Shown: positions 20,875-33,207, counted from the first letter of the stretch. The stretch is 64,000 nucleotides of DNA from Muscardinus avellanarius (GCA_963383645.1 OY726565.1:30550534-30614533), one strand, 5' to 3'. Notes: generated by a model from the sequence alone, not told the origin. Made by a program: numbers and translations.

Positions 20875-21895
20875 ACTATAGGTACAGACTAACTGCAGGT
20901 CCCATTTCTTTTCTTTACCCTGGAGACATGACCTATAAATGTTGAACATCTTTGAATATTTATATAAAATTCTGTACATGGTTCCACAAAACATATTGAA
21001 GCAGATGAATGAAAAGAAAAATTTTAACCCCAACTGTTTTTTACACGAACATCTTAATATCTTAATTTTTTACTGATGTGCTTGATACTTTTGCAGGTGA
21101 CACTAACTAATGCTAAAGTGACTTGTAATCCAACTCTGCAACCATATTGATGATGCCTGGTAGTTCTGCCTTCTGTGGCTGTACACTTGGCAGATTGTAG
21201 ACAGGCAGAGCCTCAATAAAATATTTAAGGGAAAATTCCAAAGTTGAGAATTCGGGAAATGATCATGGGATTTTCCAGCATATTTGGAAGGCAAACCTTA
21301 ACTGTTTAGACATTGCTATGTTTACTTTGTGTTTCTTTTAATTTCCCAAGTGATAAATCTCTCTTATCAAGAAAATTTATGCTTTGTTTTAGTCCTCATG
21401 TATAAGACCTTTCTTAGTCAAAATTGTGTGTTTGGGGTGGGGAGTGTAGGTAGTGTCTACACTTAAACTGTGGGAGCCTAGCTCAGGAATTGTTTTCTGT
21501 TCTTTATTTTATAGTAGAATTCATTCATGAAAGCTAAGTAACTAAAGGTTATTTTTAGATATTTCTAAAAATTGCTCACTACCATTTTCATAGGATTATT
21601 ATGAAAAGCAACCTGATCCCTATCTAACTCAGCATATAAATGAGTTGGCGCCAGGTGTTTATCTAAGAGTATGACGCTAGGAATGGTGAGGATTCAGGTC
21701 AGCTGCTAAACACAGTCCTGCCTTCTCGGTGTCTTTGGGTTCCTGGGAGGTGTGTGATGGTTTTACATATGTTCATTTATTCTCTGATGGTTTTCACTTT
21801 CAGAGGTGGAGTTTAATTTTCTTTCTTTCTTTTTTTTTTTTTTTTGAGTGTGAGATAGTGACTAAGTCTCACACACTAAGTTTAATTAGTTTAGA
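20875..21895. other. Unique AT-rich sequence, nothing recognised
   Basis: About 1 kb with a T-run at 21830-21845. No family or exon recognised. Confidence 0.4.
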
Positions 21896-22310
21896 TTAGG
21901 TCCCCAAAGCCATGTGACAGAGTGAATTCTGAAAATAGATCATGAAGGCACAGTGGATTCTCCTGTCATGTTCTCAGATCCAGCACCGGCATGAGGAACC
22001 TGACCATAGAGAGTCCATGTGGGCTGCAGCTGAGGCTCATGCCAATGTCTGTGTAGATGCAGCCTCTTGGAAACATTTCCCTATCTTGTGAGATAGTATA
22101 ATCCCCTATCTTGTGAGATACTAATCCCCTATCTTGTGTCTAGGTTTGGATGCCATTAGCCCCCATGATATCTTGATTTTAATCTTATGAAAGACTGAAC
22201 CAGATCCACCCAGCTAAGTTGGTCCAAATTTCTGTTCTGTAGGAACAATTACATGTTTGTTGCTTTCTGTCAAGTTTTGATGTAGTTGTTATATAGTATA
22301 GATATACATG
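21896..22310 (+). repeat. Possible MaLR/MLT1-type LTR remnant
   Basis: AGGTCCCCAAAGCCATGTGA at the start and CCCAGCTAAGTTGGTCC...TTACATGTTTGTTGC near the end resemble the start and end of ancient ERVL-MaLR LTRs. No internal region is visible. A ~25-bp unit (CCCTATCTTGTGAGATA) is repeated three times at 22079-22140. Confidence 0.35.
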
Positions 22311-22617
22311 TTTCTTTGCAAATAGTCATAGTTTTCACCAGTTTCTAAAAGGAGTCCTTCATTTCTGAAAGGCAACAAATCCTGCAGTGTGTATTTTGTT
22401 CAGAAGAAACAGTAGTGGATTAGATAGAAATGTTTCATAGAGGAGGAAATCTCTCATATATAATTGACTTGGGCTAAATAAAAAGAATTTATATAGACAT
22501 ATGGGACAGGTCCCTTTCAAAGAGTATGCAGCTGCTTCAGCTTGGGGTGGGCAATCCATAGCCTGCAGGACAAATCTAGGACCTCCCCCTGCTTTCTTAA
22601 TTTTATTGAAACACAGT

Positions 22618-22620
<3 letters not shown>

Positions 22621-22676
<56 letters not shown>

Positions 22677-22713
22677 CCTCCCTCCCTCCCTCCCTCCCTC
22701 CCTCCCTCCCTCC
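22621..22713. repeat. (TC)n(CCCT)n microsatellite
   Basis: (TC)n at 22621-22671 passing into (CCCT)n at 22672-22713; polypurine on the minus strand. Confidence 0.97.
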
Positions 22714-22892
22714 TATTTATGTTGTCTTTGGCTTTATTGCCATAATGCAGAGTTAAGTAGTTGTGACAGTTGTCCTACAAATGGTAAAATGTTTACCATC
22801 TAACCCTTTATGAAAAAGTTTACTTGTCCTTACTTCTGAATATTGAGATGTGATTGTCATCCTTGTGGTATAGAGGCAGTAGCTGAAATGCA

Positions 22893-22902
22893 AAATGCAT
22901 CT

Positions 22903-22941
<39 letters not shown>

Positions 22942-23159
22942 TTTTTGGTATCCAGGATTTAACCCAGGGGCATTCTACTTCCAAGCTACACCCCCAGTTT
23001 TATTTTTTATTCTTTATTTTGAAATAGTATCTCACTAAGTTTCAGAGGGCCTCACTAAACAGCTGAGGCTGGTGGCAAACCTGTGGTCTTCCTGTTTCAG
23101 CTTCCCAAGTACTGGAATTACAAGCATGCACCACCACAGCCAGCTTGAAATGCATCTTT
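22893..23159 (-). mobile_element. B1-dID SINE with (ATTT)n head
   Basis: AAATGCATCTTT at 22893-22904 and 23148-23159 is the target-site duplication. Inside: (ATTT)n, then the ID half (GGTATCCAGGATTTAACCC) and the B1 half (CATGCACCACCACAGCCAGC). Confidence 0.9.
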
Positions 23160-24245
23160 CTAACTGATGGGCAAATGCTTCGTGCCATGTAGCAGTGTCT
23201 TACAGCTAAGTAATGCATTAGCATTTACTCCCCAGGCCCCGAAGGAGTAATTTCTGTCCTGGTTTAAGGAAGTAGCTATCTAGACAGTCTGCTGGAGAAT
23301 GAGAATGTGGAGTGGAGGGCAGGGGTTAATAATACTAGATTAGAGGTGAGCATCCTGGGGCCTTGAACTGCTAACAGCATTTTTCAGCCCTAAGAGACAT
23401 TGATAGGAGAGGCCCGCTGCTATTTGTTACTATAAAGGAGTTCTTGCTTCCTCTATATTTGTCTGTACTTGACATTTTTCTTTTCTGCCTGAAGAATCTT
23501 GTGAACCTGATCTATAAATGATACATACATTATTTTGAAATAAGATGTGTGAGGGCTGGATTCTATGCTATTTTCTTTCTAATTCCATTTTTGTAATATA
23601 TAAGGAACTCTCATTACTAGAAGTTACTGAATGATTTTTATAGATAAAAATAAGAATCACTTTAGTATCAGGCTTAATTTTGGGACTTCAGATCCAATTC
23701 CTTCTTCTTATCTTTTTTTTTTTTCCAGTTAATCTCCTACTAACAGCTGGTTGTACTTTGTACTTTGAGTTCCAATGTGCTAAACACTTATCCTTTTAAT
23801 ATCTAAGATGTTTTTCAAAATTTGATAACATCTTTTTAAGAAAATGTTAGGCAGGGAACAGCCCAGTGGGGCATGGCGGTGCTTTCTGCAGTCTTCCCTG
23901 GTGCTTCTGTAGGCTGTGTGACACCCTGAGCCCACCGCAGATCTAGCCTTCAGAAGTACTTCCTGTGAGCAGGCTGAGGTCCTCAGAGGGAGGAGCAATG
24001 GCTAAGTTCCTGCATGTGCTTTCAAAGCTCATTGTCAGGAATTTTGTCTTCATTGTTGGTTATGTCAGTGAATGAGTATTTGTTTTATCATATTTTGTAC
24101 CTCATTGAGTAAAGGGGACAGTCTTTCAGAGTACTTTAGCTAACTAAGAGTTTTAAACACTGTTATAATGTAACTAATTAATTTTTGTTTTGAACTCTTG
24201 AATTTACAGAAAAGAGAATAAAGCAGTGAATATCCATTTTCTTAC
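23160..24245. other. Unique sequence, nothing recognised
   Basis: About 1.1 kb of mixed composition without recognisable elements. The minus-strand frame at 23998-23780 has no known counterpart. Confidence 0.4.
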
Positions 24246-24297
24246 TGAACCCAGGGGCATTCTAGCTCTAAGCTACGCCCCGAGCCCTATTTATTTA
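24246..24297 (-). mobile_element. ID half of a SINE split by nested insertions
   Basis: GAACCCAGGGGCATTCTAGC to GCCCTATTTATTTATTT. The matching B1 half resumes at 25988. Confidence 0.7.
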
Positions 24298-24514
24298 TTT
24301 AAAATAATTTATAATATCAGAGATAGAACCCAGGGGTATTCTCTGAGTTTCACCACCAGCTCTATTTTTTATTCTTTATTTTGAAGCAGGGTCTCACTGA
24401 GCTGCAAAGGCCCTCACTAAGTAGCTGAGACTGTCTGTGAACCACAATCACAATCCTCCTGTTTCAGACTCCCATATGCTGGAATTACAAGCGTGTGCCA
24501 CCACACTCTGCTCT
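24298..24514 (-). mobile_element. B1-dID SINE nested in an older SINE
   Basis: Complete antisense SINE from ATCAGAGATAGAACCCAGGG to GTGTGCCACCACACTCTGC, lying in the A-rich link of the SINE that begins at 24246. Confidence 0.75.
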
Positions 24515-25533
24515 TATTTTATTTTTAATGTGGTTTTATTGATGCATTGTAGTCTCGCATCATAATGGAAATCATGTTTTTCCTCTTCCCAATATTATTA
24601 TATTCACATACGTACACATAGTTGATAGTGGTATTTCTATTAGTGAACCTCAGTCTCCCTCCCTCCTTTCCCTTAGGCCACCTACCTAGCTCCACTGAGG
24701 CTTCTTCATTATCTGGAGTCCCTCTGCTAACATAATTATTCCCTAGCTTGTGCATATTAGAGAAAATATATGACCCTTTACTTTCTGTGCTTTACTAATC
24801 TCACTTAACATAATGTTTTCCAGGTCCTTCCATTTTCTTGCAAATGACATAATTTTGTTCTTTATGCCAAGTAGAATTCCATTGTGTGTATTTCCCATAA
24901 TTTTGTAATCCATTCATCTGTTGATGGACACCTAGGTTGGTTCCATAATTTGACTATTGTGAATTGTGTTGCTATTAACATGAGTATACATATATTACTA
25001 TAGTTCTCTGGTTTCAACTTCTTTGGAAAATACCCAGTAGCGGTATAGCTGGATCACATGGTGTGTCCATACCCAGTTTTCTACAGAATCTCCACACTGA
25101 TCTCCATAGCGGCTGAACTAGTTTGCAATCCCGCCAACAGGGTAGAAGAGTTCCAATTTCCCTACATCCTTGCCAACTTTTATTGTTGTTTAACTTCTTG
25201 ATGATTGCCATTCTGATTGGTGATGGATAGCATCTCAGTGTAATTTTGATTTGCAAATTCCTAATTGCTAATAATGTTGAACATTTTTCATGTGTTTATT
25301 GGCCATTTGTATTTCTTCTTTTAAGAAGTGTCTGTTCAATTCAATTGCAAATTCCTTGGTTGAGTTATTATTTTTTAGTGTAAAGTATTTTTGTTCTTTG
25401 TATATTCTAAATATTAGTCCTCTGTCAGAAGTATAGCTGGCAAAGATCGTCTCCTATTCCATGGGATTTCTTAATAGACTCTTGATGGTTTCCTTTGATG
25501 TACAGAAACTTTTTAGTTTAATTCCATTGCACA
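24515..25533 (-). mobile_element. L1 3' part (twin-primed)
   Basis: Antisense L1 terminus (TTATTGATGCATTGTAGTC), 3'UTR and the ORF2 end. The CX3C-type region is near 25190-25090. It continues to the ORF2 position equivalent to about 16640. Confidence 0.85.
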
Positions 25534-25987
25534 AAAAGAAATACCTAGATCAATGGAACAGAATAGAAGGTACAGAAAGAAATAAACACACTCAGAGCCA
25601 ATTGATTTTTGACCAAGGTGCCAGACACATACATTGGAGAAAAGATAGCCTTTCAACAAATGATGTTGGGAAAGCTGGTTATCCTTCTGTAGGAAAATGG
25701 TACTAGATCTTTACATCTCACCCTACACAGGAGTCAACTCGAGATGAATTAAAGATCTAGAAATTTGACCAAAGATTGTGAAACTACTAGAGGAAGGCAT
25801 AAGTCCAACAGTCCAACATATAGATACATGTAGAAACTTCCTCAACAAGATCCCCAAAACTCAGGAAATAGAACAAGAATTAATAAGTGGGGTGATGTTA
25901 AACTAAAAAGTTTCTGCACATCAAAGGAAACCATCAAGAGTGTAAAGAGAAAGCCTATGGAATGGGAGAAGATCTTTGTCAGTTATT
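25534..25987 (+). mobile_element. Inverted 5' part of the same L1
   Basis: Sense ORF2 (TACCTAGATCAATGGAACAG, CCAATTGATTTTTGACCAAG) equivalent to about 16260-16710. Its end overlaps the part covered by the preceding minus-strand segment (AAACTAAAAAGTTTCTG occurs in both orientations at 25513 and 25900), so about 100 bp are duplicated at the inversion. Confidence 0.8.
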
Positions 25988-26103
25988 TTTCATTTTAAAA
26001 ATAGGGGCTTGCTAAGTTGCTCAGACTGGCCCCAAACCTAAAATCCTCTTGTCTCAGCCTCCCAAGTACTGGGATGACAAGCATGTGCCACCACCCCCGC
26101 TCC
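25988..26103 (-). mobile_element. B1 half of the split SINE
   Basis: TTAAAAATAGGGGCTTGCTA to AAGCATGTGCCACCACCCCC. No ID half adjoins it; the missing half is at 24246-24297. Confidence 0.7.
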
Positions 26104-26179
26104 ATTTTTATAATCCTTACCATATTGTGATATTTGTTATATACAAAGTTAGGTGTATATATATATATATTTTTCCCCC

Positions 26180-26392
26180 CTTAGTGTGTTACTGGGGAGC
26201 GAACCAAGGGACATTCTATTTACGAACTACACACCCAGCCCTTTTAAAAAATCTGTTTTGTTTGTTTTGAACAGGATCTTGCTAGGTTCCTGAGTGTCTC
26301 ACTAAATTGCTGAGACTGATCTCGAGGCTGTGATCCTCCAGTCTCAGCCTCCCAAGTACTTTGATTATAGATGTGTGTCACCAGGCTTGGCT
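26180..26392 (-). mobile_element. B1-dID SINE, old
   Basis: GTTACTGGGGAGCGAACCAA to GTGTGTCACCAGGCTTGGC, with a TA run before it at 26155-26171. Confidence 0.8.
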
Positions 26393-26394
26393 TC

Positions 26395-26615
26395 TAGATA
26401 GAATTTTTTTTTTTTTTTTGGTGGTACTGGGGTTTCTGGAAGCCCTTCTACCTCCGGGCTACACTCCCAGACCTATTTTTTATATTTTTTGTTTGGAAAC
26501 AGGGTCTCTTCAGCCAGCGCGACTGGCTTCGAAGCTGCGCAATCCTCCTGTCTCCGCCTCCCAAGCGCAGGGATTACAAGCATGCGCCACCACACCTGGC
26601 TTAGATAGAATTTTT
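26395..26615 (-). mobile_element. Short-type B1-dID SINE
   Basis: Antisense short subtype: GGTACTGGGGTTTCTGGAAG, GGGTCTCTTCAGCCAGCGCG, CATGCGCCACCACACCTGGC. Flanked by TAGATAGAATTTTT at 26395 and 26602. Confidence 0.92.
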
Positions 26616-26858
26616 AAACTTTTATTTTTTATTTATATATTTGTGGTACTGGGGGTGGAACCTAGGGGTTTTCTACCTCTGGGCTTTACTTCCAGACATA
26701 TTTTATACTTTATTTGGAAACAGGGTCTCACTAAGTTGCCGAGAGCCTCACTAAGTAACTGAGGCTGGCTTTGAACCTGTGCAATCCTGTCTCAGTCTCC
26801 CAAGCATGGGAATTACAAGCGTGCGCCACCATGCCCGGCCTTAGATAGAATTTTTAAA
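26602..26858 (-). mobile_element. B1-dID SINE sharing its target site with the previous one
   Basis: Antisense long subtype between TAGATAGAATTTTTAAA at 26602-26618 and 26842-26858. Confidence 0.92.
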
Positions 26859-27089
26859 AATTAATTATTAACACAATTGAAGATTCTCTGAATTCATTTT
26901 CTTTTATCTTCTTCTATCTGAAATTGATGTTCATCATTGCCGTGCATATTTTCATAAATAAGAGTATATGTTATTGACCACATGTACTTCTATCAAGTAG
27001 AAATACTTTATATAAATATTAAGCTTAGATACTGTTAACTAATATATTTTTAAATGCCGTATAAATTGTATTGTGTGTGTATTCTTGTA

Positions 27090-27480
27090 CAGTTTGCTCT
27101 CTTTATATAACATTGTATTTTTAACGACTTTTGCATGTTGATGCATGTAGTTTCTATGTTGATACATGTAGTTTATTCATTATTTTAATTTCTGTGAAAT
27201 ATTCCTACGTTGGAATATATTATAACTTATCCTTTTAGTGGGTGTTTAAGTTATTTTATTTTGGGGATTATGAATAATATAGTACTAAGTATTCTTGTTC
27301 ATGTCTCTCTTGAATATATTTAATCTTTCCTTTTTTTATACTAAGAAGTGTAATGAATAGGTCTTAGAGCATATCTTCAACATTCCATGGTAATTCCAAA
27401 TAACTGTCCAAAGTAGGTATACAAATTTATGCCCATACCAATGTTGTAAAGATTTCAGTTGTTTCATATCATAACCAGAA
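27090..27480 (-). mobile_element. Ancient L1M ORF2 / 3' fragment
   Basis: GGGGATTATGAATAATATAG, ATACTAAGAAGTGTAATG and CCAAATAACTGTCCAAAGT follow the antisense pattern of old L1M elements (pattern: gctattatgaataatgctgc .. ccaaactgttttccaaagtgg). Strongly decayed. Confidence 0.55.
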
Positions 27481-27526
27481 TTTTAAATTTTGCCAATTTT
27501 ATAATATAATAATTAATATTTTTCTA

Positions 27527-27699
27527 GCCAGGTACAGTGGCACACACCCACAATTATAGCTACCTGGGAAGCTGAGACAGGAGGAACGCTGGTTTGAGAT
27601 TAGCCTCAGCAACTTAGCAACATTCTGTTTCAAAATAAAAATATGGTGGGAATATTGCTCAGAGAGGTAAAATGCCCTTGGGTTCAATCCTCAAAACCT
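27527..27699 (+). mobile_element. B1-dID SINE, old
   Basis: AGCCAGGTACAGTGGCACAC to GGGTTCAATCCTCAAAACC. Confidence 0.8.
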
Positions 27700-27864
27700 T
27701 CTTATCTAAAGAAGTAAGCTGTAGTCTTTATATGATGTTCTTGCTGTGGTACTTAGTATGATATACTTGGATTAAAGATCAACTCTCTATTCTTTAATTA
27801 GATCTTCTAGAATAAGCACTACTACTATGTTCTATTTGAAAATGAGTATAAAATAACAGTTTTA

Positions 27865-28096
27865 AAAGATATCCCATCAAGCTGGGCATGGTGGCACAGG
27901 CCTGTAATCTCAGTGATTGAAAGGCTGAGACAGGATGATCACTCAGGTTTGAAGCCAGCCTCAGCTACTTAGGCTCTCAGCAACCTAGTGAGACCCTGTT
28001 TCCAAATAAAATATTAAAAAATAAGTCTGGGAGTGTAGCCCGGAGGTAGAGAGCCCCTGGGTTTTATCCCCATACCACAAAAAAATAAAATATAAA
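27865..28096 (+). mobile_element. B1-dID SINE
   Basis: AGCTGGGCATGGTGGCACAG to TATCCCCATACCACAAAAAA. ATATCCCATCA flanks both sides (about 27869 and 28097). Confidence 0.9.
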
Positions 28097-28396
28097 AATA
28101 TCCCATCATGCCTTAGAAAATCATTAATATGCTTTAAATATATATATTTTAATAGGGCTTTTCTCAGCTTATAATTAGACCATGTGAAGATTCTAAGACA
28201 ATTCTTTAGGACTAGAAGAAATTTTTTTCTCCTAAGCGTTTATCATATAGTTTCCAAGTGGGTTAACTTACAACATAATATAATGTAATCTACAAAGTTT
28301 ACAGAATACCAAGGGCTTAGTACTGGCATCAAATAAATTGTTTTCTAGGAAAATGCTTTCTGAAATGATTCCAGGACTCCAAAGAGAAGTAAATTT

Positions 28397-28613
28397 CCTA
28401 TGTCTTTTTTTTTTTTTTTTTTTTTTTGGTGGTACTGGGGTTCCTGGAAGCCCTTCTTCCTCCAGGCTACACTCCCAGACCTATTTTATATTTTTGAAAC
28501 AGGGTCTCTTACGCCAGCACGGCTGGCTTCGAACCTGCGCGATCCTCCTGTCTCCGCCTCCCAAGCGCGGGGATTACAAGCGTGCGCCACCATGCCCGGC
28601 CTCCTATGTCTTT
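28397..28613 (-). mobile_element. Short-type B1-dID SINE
   Basis: Antisense short subtype with CpG-rich GATTACAAGCGTGCGCCACC. TCCTATGTCTTT flanks it on both sides. Looks young. Confidence 0.92.
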
Positions 28614-28779
28614 ATAGAAGTTGGTCTTGTTATACTTGTGTTATACTCTTAGATCATGTAATTACATATCCTTCGGATTCTGGAAGTAAAGAACAGTAAT
28701 GTTTCATCACCGGTCATTTCTTATGCCTATTCATATCTAAGAAGCAGAGATTATCTGCATATGAATAATTTGTGTGATA

Positions 28780-29070
28780 AAAACCTGCTATGCTTTCTTG
28801 ATACTTTAGCTCATCTGATATTCACAAGAAACCTTTAAAGCTTAAAGGACAAATATTGGCACCCCCGTTTTACAGCTGAAAAGATCGGGGCTCAGTGGTA
28901 TATTAGAAATCTCTGGACTTGAGTCTTGTTATTTGATCTCTTAAACTTCCGTTTGATTATCTGTAATATGGACCTAATAAAATTTCATTTTATAGTATTA
29001 CTGTGCAGACTAAATGAATTAATAGTGTGGAAAGGTTGCATAACATGTAAGGTACTATGCAAGCTTTTGT
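28780..29070 (+). repeat. MIR-type ancient SINE
   Basis: CCCCCGTTTTACAGCTGAAAAG, GGGGCTCAGTGG, then TGATTATCTGTAATATGGAC and AGACTAAATGAATTAATAG follow MIR core and tail order. Confidence 0.55.
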
Positions 29071-31660
29071 TATTTCTCACTAAAGATCAGTAGGTAGGTT
29101 TTATTTTACTAAGTGGTCACTATGCTGAGAAAGCTCAACTGGAATGATAGGGAGACTCATCCATCTGATACAGATCACTGTGGGAGGAAATAGAGAATTG
29201 TTAACATAGAGACAAATCAGGACAATGTATTAGATGCTATCAAATATTTTCTAAAGGGCTCAGGTTCTTAAGAATAGATTTCACTTTGTATAAAGAACTC
29301 CCGTGCAATGATTCTTCCTGTGACTAGAGTTTTTTTTTAGTAGAGACCAGACAGCTACATGCTAGGAATATTGCAGAGGGGCTAAATTCCTCTCAGGTCA
29401 ATTCCTACTCTAAGATTCTCTCACTGAAATCTAACACATTTTGAGCGTTAGGTAGAAAATTCTGATTCTCAGCTCAAAAGCTTGCAAAGCTCTAATGATG
29501 ATGGTGCTATAATGAGATAAAAGTTGCAGAAGATGATCTGCAAACTAATCTTTCAAAAATGTTTAGCAAATATTTATTAAGCACTTAGTATTACTATTAC
29601 ACAATGATGAGCTAGGCACGGAGGCATTTTTAAAAAGCCATTTTTTCTTGTTGTTTGAAGATGTTAGTAATCATTCTTTTTCTTTAAAATATCCTGTGTC
29701 AGTTTTGTTCTTCCCAGATCTTCTAAGGGAATTGATAAAATGTTAACATTGTCCACTACTTATGTTCATGTTATTCCAGCTGATTTAGTTTCTAATTTTG
29801 TTGAAACTTTCCTGCATAGACTTTAATTCTCCAGGGTAGAGTCAAAATGTGTTAAAATGACCTCCCAAAAAAAGAAAGGGAAAATAGATCACCTAGTACA
29901 AATATGTTTTTGCATCCTAAGCTCTGAGGATACAATATGTGATTAGATGAGTAATGTATCAGAACCTTAATGCTATTTAAACATGTGTATGGGCATGTTG
30001 TTGTGTATTTTGTGTATTTAAAATTGAGATTTTTGTTTGAAGAGTGCCTTTCATTTGGTGTACTTCATGGTGATTTATCATAATAGACTGCTTTAAATCA
30101 TTTGAAATAGTGAGACATATGAATTTTAACAATAACTTCCCCAAGGCTAGAGAAGTCAGCTGGAGCTCAAACTGCTAGGTAGACATTTTTTTCAAGCTCA
30201 TATGCAAGTGTAAAACTTTTATGAGGCAGCTTTAACAAGGCCCTTTGGGGTTTAGGGTTATTTATCTAAGCTCTTATTAAAAATGAAAACTTTTCTATGT
30301 TTAGCTCTGTAAAGCAAAATGGATCCCAACAATATTATGAGCTGGAACAGTGAATACTGTTCTATGGACAGACTCTAAAATAAAGTTAGTAGACTTTGGG
30401 GCTAGTGTCTTTAGCACTCTCATTATAATAATAGGACAGTGAAAACAGAAGCTCTATTTTAAAACTGACTTTAATTAATAAAATTAAGCTCTACTATTCT
30501 TGTAATACAGCCCTTGACATGACTTATGATTACAATGATTTCTGGCCTTGGAATCAAGCCCAGTTTCACAGAGCTCTGCAGTATCTCCATTAGAGTCAAC
30601 TTGCCCCAGGACGGTGTTGCTTGGTACTAGGTCTGTGAGCATCTTTTCATTTATGGTATCTGCATTGAGAAGTGGGGCATGGGAGAGAGGTTGCCTCTGA
30701 GATTAATGTGCCAGAATCACTCTGTACATAACCCAGCTGAAGAGCCGGAGCTGCTTCAGGAAAAAAAATTGTAATCTTGAAACATGTTCAGCTTCTTTAT
30801 AGGTATATTCAGGTTTGATGAGTCTGGGTCCTGCAGTAAATCTATTCTTAGACGGACCCTGGAAGTCAGAGTTTTAAATTATTTTCAGTATAGTAAAATT
30901 GGGTAAATTGAGGACCATGAAGAGAGAAGATAAATGTTACAAAATTAAGATCGAGATCTTTTGTAGACTTGAAGAGCTTATCTGAGTCAATTTAGCTTGG
31001 CCACATGCAGTCCAGTTAAGAAGATTGCTGGATAGATGGATGGATAAATGCATAGAAAGGTTGAGTAAAGAGATGGATAGGCAGAAAAAGCAAAACAGTT
31101 TTTGTTGGTGGATAGGTTTTATGCTCCAGAGTAAGTATAGATAATTGGAACATGATGACAAATGAAAATTTTTAATAATTTGTAAAATGGTCACAAATGA
31201 AAGCTAGGGCTGGAAAGCATTTTATGGATTGTTTTTAAGTATCATATCTCGGTTGTTTGCCGCAGTATTAATGTTAATCATTGGAAGTTATATTTCACTT
31301 AGTGGAGCCTGGGGACTTCTGAGATTTTACCTCTTTCAACAGAATGAAAATGCTTTTGAGACAATAGAGAGAGGAATAAGAGTGTAAAGAACAGAACTGA
31401 TATTTCTAAGGAGGTTAAGTCCAAAACTACCACCTGGCAATGATGGTTCAGAGTATGGAGGATGCAAAGGGCAAGGACCAAGAGCAGTGATGATGGCATG
31501 GATGTCAGCTGGAGGTCAGGGGTAGAAGCATTAAAGTATAAAAACTTAAACAAGTTGGAAAATGTCAAAATGAACTCAAGTTTAGGAACTTCTGTTCTGA
31601 AAGAATCTCACAGCAGTTGCAAATAGAGGAAAATTGTATAGACACTTGGTTTTAACTCTT
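29071..31660. other. Long AT-rich unique stretch, nothing recognised
   Basis: About 2.6 kb with no SINE, L1 or exon that I can name. Scattered short open frames lack coding character. Confidence 0.45.
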
Positions 31661-31669
31661 CAACTTGAG

Positions 31670-31753
31670 CAGCTGTTTTAACAGTTGAGTTGCTAGGCAC
31701 TGTCAGGAATAGAATATTTTAATTTTGGAGAAACCCAACTGTTAAAACAGCTG
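31670..31753. repeat. Inverted repeat, 22-bp arms
   Basis: Arms 31670-31691 and 31732-31753 are reverse complements with one mismatch, around a 40-bp loop. Each arm is itself nearly palindromic (CAGCTGTT-TT-AACAGTTG). May be a small DNA-transposon relic. Confidence 0.7.
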
Positions 31754-31759
31754 TTTGGT

Positions 31760-32270
31760 CTGATACACTTAAGCTGGCTATGACTAGGTTGCAAGCCCCC
31801 CTAATGGGATCAAAGCACCAGACAGATTGGTTATTATTATGGTTTGATTGGACATAATAAAAATATGAGTGGATGTTAGGTTTAATGTTTGGTTGAACAC
31901 TTGACTCTCAAAAGAAGCTGTAGTCCCTGGTTGGTTCAGCGAAGGCATATAACATTACCTTACTCCTAGTTAATGAAAATTACCCAAATTCTTTGTCTTA
32001 ACATTCTTTATATGTGAGCTTTTTTCTTAACACTTAAAAAGTTTATCCTACTAATATTCACATTTCTTTATCCTTCACTTAATGATAGGTAATATACCTG
32101 CTGAAGTCACCTTAAGTAGTCAGCAATTTGTATGATTTATTTTGCATTTTTTATTATCTAACAAAAGTATCCTATTAATAGCAATCATCAAATTTGTTAA
32201 TTTGCAGGTAACACAGTTTTCTTTTTTAATCTAGGACTGAGTGTTAATAACAATGGTAAACTCTTAAATT
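31760..32270. other. Unique AT-rich sequence, nothing recognised
   Basis: No recognisable element. Confidence 0.4.
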
Positions 32271-32274
32271 CTAA

Positions 32275-32534
32275 ATTTAGTACACTGCCAGTAGTAGTGG
32301 CACACGCTTGTAATCCCCGCGCTTGGGAGGCTGAGACAGGAGTATCTCACAGGTTCGAAGCCAGTCTCAGCTACTTAGTGAGGCTCTCAGCAACTTAGTG
32401 AGACCCTGTTTCCAAATAAAATAGAACATAGGTCTAGGATTATAGCATGGAGGTAGAAAGCCTCTGGGTTCCACCCCCAGTACCATCAATAAATAAATAA
32501 ATTAATAAGTAAATTAATTAATTAATTTAGTACC
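32275..32534 (+). mobile_element. B1-dID SINE
   Basis: GCCAGTAGTAGTGGCACACG to CCCCCAGTACCATCAATAAA, with an (ATTA)n tail. AATTTAGTAC flanks both ends. Confidence 0.9.
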
Positions 32535-33207
32535 TTAAGTAACTTTTTTCATGGAAAAGACTACTACTGAGTTAGTTTTGTGTAAATTATTTTAATTTAA
32601 ACATTAAAATTAATTGTATCTTGATTTAAATAAGGATTTAAATTACTCTTAAAGACTATTTGATGAATGTCCTGTATAAAAACTGTTTTTATTTGATATG
32701 TGAATACCTATGTTAAAATACTCAAAGATAGATTTTATTTAATATGCTCTCAAAGTGAGAAGGTTACTTTTTATATGATCACCAAATTGTGGATATTTGA
32801 AACAATATAAGAAAAAATAGAGGCAAGCAAGCAGAATTCTTATAATCCCAGTCTCCACAGACAACTGTGGGTAGTTTTTGGCACTCTTCCTTGCCTCTAT
32901 CTCTTTATGTGTATATATAGAATGGTAAGGGTAGGAAATTCAAGTTTACATAAGTTAATTTTAGCTATGTGTGCTGTTCTTTATTTTGCCTTTTGTTGTT
33001 CTGGGAATTGAACTCAGGGCTTTGCACACACAAAGGACTGCTTTTCTTTCATTTAGGTCTTGAGTTTTAGGGTTTTCATATTTTAAAGCAGTGATTTATT
33101 TTTTAATGTTGTTAGCAATTAGGAAGCAGATTTAAAGACATGTACTTGGGGCTAAATAAGAGATGAATTCAGATATTGAGTATTTCAGATATAAAAAGTA
33201 TTGTTTT
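32535..33207. other. Unique AT-rich sequence; possible old repeat at 32780-32935
   Basis: ATAATCCCAGTCTCCACAGA..GGCACTCTTCCTTGCCTC looks like an old interspersed repeat but I cannot name the family. Confidence 0.35.
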
